Below are positions 16,554 to 25,367 of a stretch of DNA of 64,000 nt, in pieces. Numbering within the stretch: position 1 is the stretch's first letter; every line of letters begins with the position of its first letter. The DNA is from Fuerstiella sp041398845 (GTDB taxonomy: Bacteria; Planctomycetota; Planctomycetia; Planctomycetales; Planctomycetaceae), in the NCBI GenBank assembly GCA_041398845.1, contig JAWKTZ010000006.1:2170001-2234000 (forward strand). The letters run 5' to 3'. The notes below the pieces were generated by a model. That model was not told the origin of the DNA. It saw nothing but the letters and a program-made list of their open reading frames with translations, and did not search any database. The translations under genes and the position numbers were made by a program.

Positions 16554-17091
16554 AGCATAAACCCTCAAATGACTCATCACGTCTTTGGCGGCTTCCACAT
16601 ACTTTTCGAACTGAGCGGCGCTCATGCCCTGAGCTTCGCCCACGTTGGAGAATCCTTCACCGGCCCCACCTTCGTTCGGCATCAGACGTCCGGCGTTTGT
16701 GACGACTCCGCCGGTCAGGTCACGAATCACGTTGCGAAATTCGTGCTTCGTCAGCCTGGGCATGACGACGATACCCGGATCATCGCGTTCGGCCTCAGCG
16801 ATGGCGGAGACTTCCGATTTCAACCAGTCGACAAGCTGACCACGCGCGGCCTTCGTAAGCTGTGGCTCAAAATCTTCCGGCGGCATCTCACCCGACTCGA
16901 CGGCGAGCAGGACGCCAGTGAGACGCTGAAAGTCCCGATGCAGGGACTCTGGCGAGGAGATCAGCGAGACCAGATTCAGCTCCGCTTCCTGGGTGTCGGC
17001 ACCGTGGCAATCGGCGCAGAACTTTTCGATGAGTGCCGCCGGTTCCGCAGCCGTCGCGGCATTCGTCAGCAGCAGGAACGCGATGAGCATC

Positions 17092-17171
17092 TTTGGAGTG
17101 CTCCGACTCGTCGGAGCTTTGGATTTCAGAAGTCATCTGGAGTGCTCCGACTTGTCGGAGCTTTGGATTTC
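17092..17171. repeat. Two A arms in direct tandem upstream of the DUF1592-type gene
   Basis: A arms 17092-17127 (hairpin 17100-17117) and 17137-17171 (hairpin 17144-17161), same direction, 9 bp apart. No B arm follows. Two overlapping leader frames start here on the minus strand: ATG 17194 (stops at TGA inside the next unit) and ATG 17136 (MTSEIQSSDESEHSK, out of frame with the main gene). This is the right-hand limit of the repeat-rich region. Confidence 0.85.
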
Positions 17172-17263
17172 CGCCGACTCGGTTTGTTCTTCATCTTTGG
17201 AAGCGGCTCAAATTGAAAAGCACATCATGCAGATGTCGACGCAAGTGTTTTCAAATCAATAGT

Positions 17264-17725
17264 TCACGTCGGCGGCAGCAATCGCACGCCGTGAGCAAGA
17301 AGTGCTATCGCCGTCCTGTCATCGCGACTGCTTTTTGCGGTGATTTTCAAGGCGTTCATCAGATGAGATGAAACTGAATCGGAGGCTTGTGGAGCCCAAT
17401 GGATCCCCAGACTCTGCCCCTTCGTGTGGAATCGGGCACCCTGATGCCTGTCCTGCAGCCATTCGAACAGCGTCTTCGCCTTGAGCCGAGGTTCGACCTC
17501 CAGACGCTCCCGAACGTCGTCCCAGACGTCCTGAAACGAATCGCTCCGCGTCCGATACGTGCGAGCCGACACGAAAATACCGCGACCAGAATGAACTCCC
17601 GTCGCAGAGGCAAACGTTTTCTCACTCATTTCCGCCATCCTTGCCGAATCGGCCAGAGTCCTGCCGATTCCCAGCAGTCGCCGAAGTTCTTTGACGCGTC
17701 CATCCGTGACCATCGCAACCTCCAT
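17264..17725 (-). pseudogene. istA: IS21-family IstA transposase N-terminal remnant
   Basis: The N-terminus MVTDGRVKELRRLLGIGRTL ... ARMAEMSEKT and the later RTRSDSFQDVWDDVRERLEVEPRLKAKTLFEWLQDRHQG, split here only by context, match the helix-turn-helix part of IS21 IstA proteins. The middle is abnormal, the sequence after WLQDRHQG departs from the family, and no IstB ATPase follows. It borders the repeat-rich region. Confidence 0.6.
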
Positions 17726-18009
17726 GAAAATCAGGAGTTACAATGATCAACAATTCCGTCGCCTCCCGGTACTTCCAATTGTCGCCAAGCTCGAAATCAC
17801 GATTCCGACGCTCACCCAACGACCCTCCATGATCGCGGCAGGCAGATGGGCAGGAGTCGCCGTTGATGGTAAGCATGAACGCTGCAGTCGGTGGCGTTCA
17901 GATCTTCCAGGCGTGCGAAGACGCAGCGGGGGAAGTCGTCATCCGTGGCAAAGCAAACCTCGACGTTGCAATTCAAACGGCAAAGCAGCTCGAAGTGATG
18001 GTGGTTTGG
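17726..18009. other. Gene-poor stretch with one 49-codon frame
   Basis: No recognisable gene. A plus-strand frame from ATG 17866 to TGA 18015 (MVSMNAAVGGVQIFQACEDA ... ANLDVAIQTAKQLEVMVVWS) overlaps the end of the DoxX gene by 6 nt. It has no clear ribosome-binding site and I do not recognise it. Confidence 0.3.
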
Positions 18010-18447
18010 TCATGACTGGCTTTCCTTGCTTTTGTTTTTCGTACAGCCATCCAGACTGGTCGGTCCTGATCCGTTGACCATCAAGAAGATCATTGTTCCC
18101 ATGAGCGACAGGTTTTTCATGAAGGAAATCATCTGTTGCTGTTTTTCGGCAGCGTCTTCAAACGTCCAGAAATCATGGAAGAACCAGGTCGCCAGCACCA
18201 GAAAGATAAACAGCAGTCCGGCCCCAATGCGAGCCTTGTAGCCCACGATGATCGACAAGCTGCCGATGATCAGAAAGATGATCGCTCCAACCAGCATGAA
18301 TTGAGGCATGGGGACGCCCTCCGATCCCATGTATCCAGCGACATCGCTGAACCTTGGAATCTTGTTTCCCACGGCACTCAGCAGGAAAATGGTGGCGATC
18401 ATGATTCGCCCCAGCACGCTGCCGATAGCAGATAATCCTGTGTTCAT
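18010..18447 (-). CDS. DoxX family membrane protein
   Basis: 145 residues with AGGAG eight bases before ATG 18447. Four hydrophobic segments (GRIMIATIFLLSAVGNKIP, FMLVGAIIFLIIGSLSIIVG, IGAGLLFIFLVLATWFFHDF and NLSLMGTMIFLMVNG) in the DoxX order, with the typical GNKIPRF and FFHDFW motifs. DoxX proteins are small inner-membrane proteins linked to redox or thiol stress. Next on the same strand and upstream is a pirin, a frequent neighbour in bacterial stress clusters. Confidence 0.8.
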   Translation of the reverse strand: MNTGLSAIGSVLGRIMIATIFLLSAVGNKIPRFSDVAGYMGSEGVPMPQFMLVGAIIFLIIGSLSIIVGYKARIGAGLLFIFLVLATWFFHDFWTFEDAAEKQQQMISFMKNLSLMGTMIFLMVNGSGPTSLDGCTKNKSKESQS

Positions 18448-18519
18448 CGTTCAAACTCCTATTTTGGCTGACCTGTTTTCCGGTCAGATGTTTCTGGTGT
18501 GATGAATTCGTTCCAATTG

Positions 18520-19218
18520 TCAGGCAAGATCGAAGAGCATCAGCTCGGCCGACTCCGTCGCGACAACTTCGAGAACTTCTTCATCGCTGATCGCTGCACC
18601 GTCGCCTGCGTCAAGTGGTTCCCCGTTGAGCGTCAAAATGCCGCGAAGAACCTGTAGCCAGGCGTGGCGTCCTGATGCGATTTTGTGGATCACGTTTCGA
18701 CCCTTGTCGAGACTTGCCAGAAAGATGCGGGCATCCTGATGAATTTGCAGGGAGCCTTCATCGGCATGACGCGACGCAACCAGTCGCAGCCGATTGTGGC
18801 GTTCTTCCTCGGGAAATGTTTTCTGTTCATAACCTGGCTCAATCCCTTTGCGTTCCGGGTAAAGCCAGATCTGGTACAGATGCACGGATTCGTCGCTGGA
18901 AGGATTGAACTCGCTGTGAGTGATGCCCGTTCCGGCAGACATTCGCTGGAACTCGCCGGGCCGCAGTACTGCGCCGTTGCCCATCGAATCCTTGTGTTCG
19001 AGTGCTCCGTCCAGCACATACGTGACGATTTCCATATCGTTGTGTGGGTGAGTGCCGAATCGCTGCCCCGGAGCCACAACATCCTCATTCATCACTCGCA
19101 GTGATCGAAACCGAGTGTGCTCAGGATCCTGGTAACCGGCAAATGAAAACGTGTGATAGGTGTTGAGCCAGCCGTGGTCTGCATGGCCTCGGTCATTTGC
19201 TTTCCGAATCTGGATCAT
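18520..19218 (-). CDS. Pirin family protein (YhhW-like bicupin)
   Basis: 232 residues, ATG 19218 after GAGGGGAG. Pirin marks are WLNTYHTFSFAGYQDPEHTR, the metal-binding FGTHPHNDMEIVTYVLDGAL with three His/Glu ligands, and MSAGTGITHSEFNPS. YhhW-type pirins have quercetin 2,3-dioxygenase activity in vitro and occur in oxidative or electrophile stress regulons. It follows the SDR gene after 39 nt and precedes DoxX, so the three may form one operon (inference). Confidence 0.85.
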   Translation of the reverse strand: MIQIRKANDRGHADHGWLNTYHTFSFAGYQDPEHTRFRSLRVMNEDVVAPGQRFGTHPHNDMEIVTYVLDGALEHKDSMGNGAVLRPGEFQRMSAGTGITHSEFNPSSDESVHLYQIWLYPERKGIEPGYEQKTFPEEERHNRLRLVASRHADEGSLQIHQDARIFLASLDKGRNVIHKIASGRHAWLQVLRGILTLNGEPLDAGDGAAISDEEVLEVVATESAELMLFDLA

Positions 19219-19257
19219 CGCGTTTGCTCCCCTCGTGAAATGGACCAGAGAGACGGA

Positions 19258-20013
19258 TTATCGGGCCAGAAAGCCACCATCCACGGGCAGCGAAATTCCT
19301 GTGGTGAAGGAAGCGGCGTCGGATGCGAGATACAGCACGGCTGCAGCGATTTCTTTGGCCTGACCGAGTCGTCCCATGGGATGCATCGACTCAAGCTGCT
19401 GACGACTGTCCGCTCCTTCTTCACCGGCAAATCGATCGATCATGTCCGTTGCGATCGCACCGGGGGCCACCGAGTTAACTCGAATGCCTTTGTCGGCAAG
19501 TTCCAGAGCCGTTGTCTTCGTGATGCCTTCAACCGCATGCTTCGAGGCGTTGTAAATGGCGGCACCAGGCACGGCAACGTGACCGAGAATGCTTGATGTG
19601 TTGATGATGACTCCACCACCTGACTTCAGCATGGCCGGAATTTCGTACTTCTGACTCAGAAAGACTCCGAGAACATTGATGTCGAACACGTGGCGGTAGT
19701 CTTCCTCAGAGAATTCCGTGATGGGACCACCGTGTTCCACGCCGGCGTTGTTGAAGGCAATATCCACCCGTCCGAACAGCCTCACGGTTTCCTCAACCAG
19801 ACGCTGGACCTGAGTCTCGTCGCTGACGTCAGTTTGAACGAAATGAGCCTCGCCACCTGCGGCTCGAATTTCTTCGACAACGGCATCGCCTTCCAGTTGA
19901 CGGCGACCTGCCAGCACAACTTTCGCACCGGACTTCGCAAACTGAATCGCTGTCTCTCGACCGATGCCGGATGTCCCGCCCGTGACCAGAGCGACTTTGC
20001 CTTTGAAACTCAT
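19258..20013 (-). CDS. Short-chain dehydrogenase/reductase (SDR)
   Basis: 251 residues from the second ATG (20013), which is better spaced from GGAAGG than the ATG at 20019. Classical SDR features are the Rossmann motif VTGGTSGIG, NNAGVEHGG, the serine in INTSSILG, the catalytic YNASK, and the cofactor-side AGRR which suggests NADPH. C-terminal SLPVDGGFLAR is standard. The substrate is not predictable. It is probably the first gene of the SDR-pirin-DoxX set. Confidence 0.87.
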   Translation of the reverse strand: MSFKGKVALVTGGTSGIGRETAIQFAKSGAKVVLAGRRQLEGDAVVEEIRAAGGEAHFVQTDVSDETQVQRLVEETVRLFGRVDIAFNNAGVEHGGPITEFSEEDYRHVFDINVLGVFLSQKYEIPAMLKSGGGVIINTSSILGHVAVPGAAIYNASKHAVEGITKTTALELADKGIRVNSVAPGAIATDMIDRFAGEEGADSRQQLESMHPMGRLGQAKEIAAAVLYLASDAASFTTGISLPVDGGFLAR

Positions 20014-20172
20014 TTTCATCCTTCCTTCAATATAGTTGACACGTGAAGTATTTGATTAAGAAGAGACGGCCTCAGTCCCCGGAACCTTGCAGACTTGTTC
20101 GAGCTTTTTCCAATAACCGCCTCAATTCCTTCAGCTCCCGTCGATTCAGGATTCAGGTGACCAATCAGTGAC

Positions 20173-20367
20173 TTGTTGCGAGGTCCCGACAGAGACCTTC
20201 TTTCGCTCCGGTATGACCAACGTCTCAATTCTGCCGACATCGCAAAGTTGTTGAACCTCAGCGACGCAGCCGTCGAAATGCGACTCGAACGCCTTCGCAG
20301 CTTTTGCTGCCGAATGCGATGTCGCCACAACATCGTCTCAAGAGCGGTGTGCCTGCTGCACTGCTGA
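20173..20367 (+). pseudogene. ECF sigma factor region 4 remnant
   Basis: LLSLRYDQRLNSADIAKLLN followed by LSDAAVEMRLERLR looks like the sigma-70 region 4 helix-turn-helix of planctomycete ECF sigma factors. The region 2 half is absent and the frame after RLRSFCCR does not look like a normal end. The 20020-20631 stretch otherwise holds nothing I can identify. Confidence 0.4.
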
Positions 20368-20631
20368 TTGCCAATTTGGTTTCTCAGAGATCATTCGGGA
20401 TGCTCAGCGCTCTGCATGTCGTGCTTCAAGAGCTGCGAGGCTGCGGATTGCCTAATGGCATGGAACGTGCATCCTTTCACCGATTACGCAGCATGCCGAT
20501 TGAATTCGCTTCGCGACGACCGAAGCAATTGTGGGCAGAAACTCTCATAATCAAACTGCTAAAGCAAACGATCACCGAATTCAGCAACGATGCGCGTTCG
20601 CGGATAGCTTGAAACGAAGGACTACAACATC

Positions 20632-21804
20632 ATGAATACCACGATTGAACGCCCGGACACGGTCGACAGGCATCTTCTCGACGGACTAACGGGATCTCGA
20701 GATTCGCTGTGTGTTTCGATCTTCATTCCAACCCATCGTTGCGGAACAGAAGTTCAACAGGATCCCATTCGCCTGAAGAATGCAGTTAAAAGGGCGAAGT
20801 CGCAGCTTGTGGAATTCGGAATGCCTGAAGAAGACGCAGATCAGATTCTGCAACCGGCCGCCGGTCTCTCGCAGGAAGACGCATCGAGTGACTTCTGGCA
20901 GCATCAATCGGACGGGCTGGCACTGCTGCTTTCAGAGGCCGAGACTGTCATACTCCAGCTTCCGGTGAAGTTCGGCGAACAGGTATCCGTCAGCGATCGC
21001 TTTGCACTCAAGCCGCTGATTCTCGCTCAAACCAGCAACGAACAATTTCATGTCGTCGCCGTGAGCCGCAACGGTGTCCGCGTCTTCCGGGGATGTGCCA
21101 GCGGATTAGACGAAGAACAATTCGACGGCCTGCCGTCCGGTCTCGAAGAGATTGTCAGCGACGATCAGCAGAAGGGCCACAATCGGCACTCGTTCAAGGT
21201 TCGAGCGAACAGCGGCGATTCATCGGTACCTCACGGGCACGTCGAGACGAGTGAAGACGCTCATCTGAAACGATACTTTCGAGAAATCAAAGACGTCATC
21301 GGCGACGATTTACAGTCTCATCACGGCCCGGTTGTCTTTGCGGGCGTCAATGAACTCCTGCCCTACTTTAAGGACGAATTTGATTGCTGCGACGTGATCG
21401 ACGAAGCCGCCTGCGGCAACGCCGAACATCTGAATCCCAGCGACCTGCACAACAAAGTCTGGCCACTGGTGGAGAAACGCATCTCAGGCGAAACGCAAAA
21501 GGTCGTCGAGCGATATCAGGAAGCCGCCGGAATGGATCACGGGATCACCGACTTGAAAACCGTGTTGGCGGGCGCTTACCGAGGTCAGATTGATACGTTG
21601 CTGCTGAAAGCAGACGAACGCAATTACGGAACGTGCGACAATAACGGGCAGATCGAGCGTTGTGACGAAGAACCCTCTGCCGAAACCTACGACCTGTTTG
21701 ACATCGCCGCCATTTGCACGTTGCAGGCCGACGGTAAGGTCGTCTTCGTCAACGATGACGATATCGCTTCCCCCATCGCTGCGATTCTCCGCTATGTTGC
21801 GTAA
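20632..21804 (+). CDS. Bacterial archaeo-eukaryotic release factor-like protein (baeRF family)
   Basis: 390 residues; GAAGGA lies upstream of ATG 20632. It opens LLDGLTGSRDSLCVSIFIPT, followed by QDPIRLKNAVKRAKSQL, and ends in an L7Ae/eRF1-like third domain with AGAYRGQIDTLLLKADERNY and LFDIAAICTLQADGKVVFVN. This layout fits the baeRF proteins (probably baeRF7-like), distant bacterial relatives of eRF1/Pelota thought to act on ribosomes in stress. No GGQ tripeptide is visible, so peptidyl-tRNA hydrolysis by the eRF1 mechanism is doubtful. A glutamate-cysteine ligase follows after 39 nt on the same strand, suggesting co-expression. Confidence 0.65.
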   Translation: MNTTIERPDTVDRHLLDGLTGSRDSLCVSIFIPTHRCGTEVQQDPIRLKNAVKRAKSQLVEFGMPEEDADQILQPAAGLSQEDASSDFWQHQSDGLALLLSEAETVILQLPVKFGEQVSVSDRFALKPLILAQTSNEQFHVVAVSRNGVRVFRGCASGLDEEQFDGLPSGLEEIVSDDQQKGHNRHSFKVRANSGDSSVPHGHVETSEDAHLKRYFREIKDVIGDDLQSHHGPVVFAGVNELLPYFKDEFDCCDVIDEAACGNAEHLNPSDLHNKVWPLVEKRISGETQKVVERYQEAAGMDHGITDLKTVLAGAYRGQIDTLLLKADERNYGTCDNNGQIERCDEEPSAETYDLFDIAAICTLQADGKVVFVNDDDIASPIAAILRYVA

Positions 21805-21843
21805 TGGGCCAAATGCCCGACGTGTTTCGCAGAAAGAGATTCG

Positions 21844-23079
21844 ATGTCAAACTCCATTGTCGCCGACAGGATCGCGACTTACCTGAGATCGCATTTTAAG
21901 AGGGCAGAGAATCATCTTGTTGGAATGGAAGTGGAACACATTTGTATTCGCACCATCGACGCCGGTCGCATCGCTTATGATTCCGGTGGTGGCTGCGTGC
22001 TGGACGTGCTTCAAAGTCTGCAGGGGCGTCTGGGCGGAGAAAAAGCGGAAGTCGACGGCCGTTGGGTCGGTCTAAATGGCGAGTGGGGTAAGGTGACACT
22101 CGAGCCCGGAAACCAGATCGAATGGTCGTCTCCTCCTCGTTCAACCTGCCATCAACTGATCAACGACCTGGATCGATGGCTCATGCAGTTTAAGAGCGTT
22201 CTGCGGGATCTGGGCCTGATGTCGCTGCCTGAAGGGTATGATACCACGAGCATTCGGCACGTACCTCAATCTCCCGGTCGCCGCTACGAATTGATGTGCG
22301 AACACTACGCCAGCAAGGATGATGTTGCCCATAAGGCGATGTTCAACACAGCGGGAATTCATGTCAATTTTGACTGCTCGGATGATTTGGACTGGCAGAA
22401 AAAGTTTCGCTTGATGCTATTGGCCAGCCCGGTGGCCATTGCCATATTCGCAAATTCGCCCGGGCACCTGAATGGCAGCCGCTACGTGGCCGTGCGACCA
22501 GTCTTGTGGCGAAACATGGATCCGGAACGCTGTCAACTGCCGGCAGACGTCTTCCGGGACGACTTCAGCCTTGACGATTATGCTCGATGGATTGCGGATC
22601 GTCCAATGCTGCTGTCTCAGCGCGACAGTGTGCTTCATCTCGGAAGCGGACAATCGCTGGCTGAACGTTTCCCGGACGGTGACGTTTCCCAGAACGCACT
22701 TGAACTCCATCTTGGATCAATTTTCACGCCTGTGAGAATCAACGGACCATTGGAAGTTCGCACCATCGACACTCAGCCGGACGATCGATTAGGAGCTGTT
22801 TCCGCCTTTTGGTCCGGCTTGCTGAACCATGCCCCGACATTGGACCAGACGCTTGACTTGCTATGGAGTGCAGAGACAGCCGACGACTGGTCTAATCTGT
22901 TGATCAGGGCATGTCGCTTTGGACGTCACGACCCGGAATTATCACGCCAGTCGCACGAACTGCTCGACCTCGCATTCCAGGGGTTGCGAGCCAGAGAGGG
23001 ATCTGATTCGGCAGGAGTTTCACGATTAAGTTGCTTGTCAGACACAGGCGCATCTACGGCGATCGTCCGCAATGCTTAA
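21844..23079 (+). CDS. Glutamate-cysteine ligase, GCS2/plant type
   Basis: 411 residues, ATG 21844 with AAAGAG upstream. The N-terminal HLVGMEVEHICIRTIDAG with the substrate-site glutamates, then TLEPGNQIEWSSPP, FNTAGIHVNFDCSDDLDWQKKF, ASPVAIAIFANSP and GSRYVAVRPVLWRNMDPER, match plant-type gamma-glutamylcysteine synthetases (EgtA-like/GCS2). The family joins glutamate and cysteine with ATP. The length is normal. The end abuts a convergent DUF4010 fragment (26-nt overlap). Confidence 0.82.
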   Translation: MSNSIVADRIATYLRSHFKRAENHLVGMEVEHICIRTIDAGRIAYDSGGGCVLDVLQSLQGRLGGEKAEVDGRWVGLNGEWGKVTLEPGNQIEWSSPPRSTCHQLINDLDRWLMQFKSVLRDLGLMSLPEGYDTTSIRHVPQSPGRRYELMCEHYASKDDVAHKAMFNTAGIHVNFDCSDDLDWQKKFRLMLLASPVAIAIFANSPGHLNGSRYVAVRPVLWRNMDPERCQLPADVFRDDFSLDDYARWIADRPMLLSQRDSVLHLGSGQSLAERFPDGDVSQNALELHLGSIFTPVRINGPLEVRTIDTQPDDRLGAVSAFWSGLLNHAPTLDQTLDLLWSAETADDWSNLLIRACRFGRHDPELSRQSHELLDLAFQGLRAREGSDSAGVSRLSCLSDTGASTAIVRNA

Positions 23080-23398
23080 CGTGAATGAAAAGTTTGCGAC
23101 TCCCCAGCATCGCGACCGCACCGGCTTTGAAAACGAGGTTCGACATCGTCGCAATCAGGATCACACGCCATGCCGTCCCACCGTCAACTCGTTCCTGATT
23201 GAACATCTTGGCCGTTGACAGAGTGATGGCATCGACATCCGTCAGGCCGGAAATGCCCGCGATCCAATAGAGCGCCTGGTTGCCGAAGATGTCTCTTGCC
23301 GCGGCGACCACCAAAAGCACAACAGCGTATAATGCCCCGAAAACAGGGCTGATTTTAGCTGGCGGGATTGTGGTGCTCCGGCGGTAGGGAAGTCTCAA
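23054..23398 (-). pseudogene. DUF4010 (MgtC/SapB-type membrane protein) fragment
   Basis: Contains FGALYAVVLLVVAAARDIFG and WIAGISGLTDVDAITLSTAK, a diagnostic stretch of the C-terminal DUF4010 half. The N-terminal membrane helices are missing, and the first 18 residues are foreign. Two hydrophobic segments remain. Confidence 0.6.
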
Positions 23399-24195
23399 AT
23401 CGCCCTGCTCATCTCTTTGATCTCATCGAACAGAATGCGTTCGTTCTCTGAGTAGTCCACGGGCACATCGATTAAGTGGACGCCGCCAGCGTCGAACGCA
23501 GCGTTGACGGTGGTCATGAATTCTTCTGACGACTCAATGCGATGGCCGGACGCTCCGTAGACGTCGGCATACTTGACAAAGTCCGGATTGCCAAAGTCCA
23601 GTCCATACTCTTTAAAACCCATGTGTTGCTGCTTCCACTTGATCATTCCGAGGGCGTCATCGCGAAGCAGCAAGATGACGAGATTTAGTTTCAGACGTAC
23701 TGCCGTTTCCATTTCAGCAGAATTCATCATAAAGCCACCATCACCGCAGATCGCCATCACTCGACGATCGGGATACAACATTGCGGCCATCATCGCCGAC
23801 GGTAAACCGGCTCCCATGGACGCCAGAGCATTGTCCAGCAAAATCGTGTTGGGGGAGTACGCGGGATAGTTTCTTGCGAACCAGATTTTGTAAATACCGT
23901 TGTCAAGTGCGATGATGCCTTGATGCTGAATCACTTTCCGAACATCTGCCACCAGTCGTTGAGGCCAAATTGGAAAACGATCGTCGCTCGCGTCTCGCGA
24001 AATGTGCTCTTTTAATGCGGCCTGAACTTTATCAAAGATTGCATCGTCTCGCTCGCAATCGTTCGGCAATTCTTTGCCGATACGCCAGATACTGTTGGCA
24101 ATGTCGCCGATCACTTCGACTTGCGGGAAGTAGACCGGATCAACTTCCGCCGAAACGAAGTTGACATGAATGACGATTCGCCCGCCGGGCTTCAT
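23395..24195 (-). pseudogene. Acetolactate synthase-like TPP enzyme, N-terminal domain missing
   Basis: 267 residues beginning in the central domain at GGRIVIHVNFVSAEVDPVYF and running through the complete PP domain: ALDNGIYKIWFARNYPAYSP, the TPP motif GDGGFMMNSAEMETAVRLKL and VHLIDVPVDYSENERIL. The match is to catabolic AlsS/IlvB acetolactate synthases of about 550 residues, so roughly half the protein is gone, including the FAD/PYR part needed for catalysis. Its ATG overlaps the stop of the upstream fragment as TGATG. Confidence 0.75.
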
Positions 24196-24434
24196 CAGAA
24201 ACGGATAACGGCTTGAGGATTCCGATCAGCGACGGATAACAGTTCCTTTGATGCTCTCTCGATCCAGTCCGTATTGTTCATGCGGAGCACGATGGCGTTC
24301 GGGGCCTGACATCGCACAACAACGACACCACCAACATCTTGTATCACTGTAAATCGCGGCTGGGCTTTAGGCGGATTCGCATCGAGGGGCGTGAACCCGA
24401 CCAAAGCTCGGAGATGTTGGATCAGCGGTCTCAT
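24195..24434 (-). pseudogene. Possible STAS-domain (anti-sigma antagonist) fragment
   Basis: 79 residues. RFTVIQDVGGVVVVRCQAPN then WIERASKELLSVADRNPQAV resembles the first strand-helix of planctomycete STAS proteins, cut before the phosphorylatable serine region. Weak similarity by eye; it could be an unrelated frame. Confidence 0.35.
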
Positions 24435-24843
24435 CGCATCGCTTTTGCGATTGGACTTCCCCCGGCTGGTTTAGCAGGTGCAGTGAGAGTCGTGCCCGCG
24501 CACACATTTCGGACAATCGCCGCCAGCAAAATCTAAGTGTACGCGCCAAGGGCCTGACTCGACTACCAAACTCACTCCACATTGCCAACAGGCTACGTGT
24601 TCCGAGCCGCCCTTCCGTCCGCAACCCGGGAATGTCCGGCGACAGTTGGTCCGGCAACGAATGCCTTCTTCCCGGCATGATGCCCGGCTGCGATCTGCTC
24701 TGTGGTCGGCAGAATCCGAACGTACACTTAATCGGCATTCGCTGCAGAAAATGCACTGGGAATTCATCTGCGATACTGGCGATGGCAGCGGCATGGGCGT
24801 GGTCTGAGGTGTGTCTGATCTCGTTTCGCGATTCAGGATCGTC
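24435..24843. other. Debris between gene fragments
   Basis: No intact gene. A minus-strand frame contains ACWQCGVSLVVESGPWRVHL followed by DFAGGDCPKC, which looks like a small zinc-ribbon with paired CxxC motifs in the tail of a longer open frame (24471-24866). I cannot name it. Confidence 0.3.
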
Positions 24844-25287
24844 TTACCGATGAACCGCAATCGCAACTCGGCGCCTGTCTGCTAATCGCACAACATCCTG
24901 TCCCACGTCTTCCGCCTTGAGATCGACGGCAATCAGGACATCGTGCTGGCGGCATTCCGCAAGCAGACTCAGAACTGCAGCAACGGTCGGCACTTTCTCT
25001 CCAGCAAATCCCGGATCGAACCAACTGCCTTCGTCGAGTTCACGAATCTGCGCCAGCATCAGTATCAGAGACGTTTCCTGCTCCAATGGTTGTACGATCG
25101 ACTGTGCTGTTGTGGTTGCGTATGCTGCACGTACGATTGGACCAGATGGCGGTCCTGGGAGACGATCGTGTGGTTGACTGCGCGGTACGGAGGAAGTCGT
25201 CATGCCGATCTTTGAATGTTGACACGGGGGAGTGGAAGACGGACGGCATCGTTTACTATCGGTGAGCGGGCAGTGTGAGGAGATCAA
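24844..25287 (-). pseudogene. Glycerophosphodiester phosphodiesterase-like fragment
   Basis: Near the end, IRELDEGSWFDPGFAGEKVP, TVAAVLSLLAECRQHDVLIA and VDLKAEDVGQDVVRLA follow the GDPD pattern (LDxGxWF..F.GE.IPTL.EVL, then a D-L-K motif). Both the N-terminal HRG part and the second half of the barrel are missing. The 50-odd residues before the match look non-native. Confidence 0.5.
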
Positions 25288-25367
25288 AGGATGCGCCGGC
25301 AGTGTGCAGGTGGCAGTGCTTACAGGAAGATGGAACTATGTTATCTGGCAGCGGGAGGAAGTAAGAG

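Larger units (their letters stand above)
14415..17090 (-). pseudogene. 5' part of an interrupted DUF1587/DUF1592 planctomycete cytochrome gene
   Basis: Starts at ATG 17090, right after an A arm, with signal peptide MLIAFLLLTNAATAAEP and haem motif FCADCHGADTQEAE. Then DUF1587 (PRLTKHEFRNVIRDLTGG), DUF1592 (YSLASRLSFFLWASIPDEEL) and DADYTFANDLLAKHYGLDLF, where host homology ends at the IS4 target duplication (about 14465). The last 15 or so codons are IS-derived and the frame stops at 14415. Two composite repeats are translated in frame within it, both in linkers. The missing DUF1588/DUF1585 end is at 10561-11298. A truncated secreted protein could still be made. Confidence 0.82.

Noticed and set aside
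678..17161. Rho-independent terminators at every A/B hairpin
   Set aside because: No T-tract follows the stems, several copies lie inside open coding sequence, and copies sit at gene starts as well as ends.
672..17171. CRISPR array
   Set aside because: The repeats are strongly palindromic, occur in both orientations, are spaced from 6 bp to several kb, and no cas genes are present.
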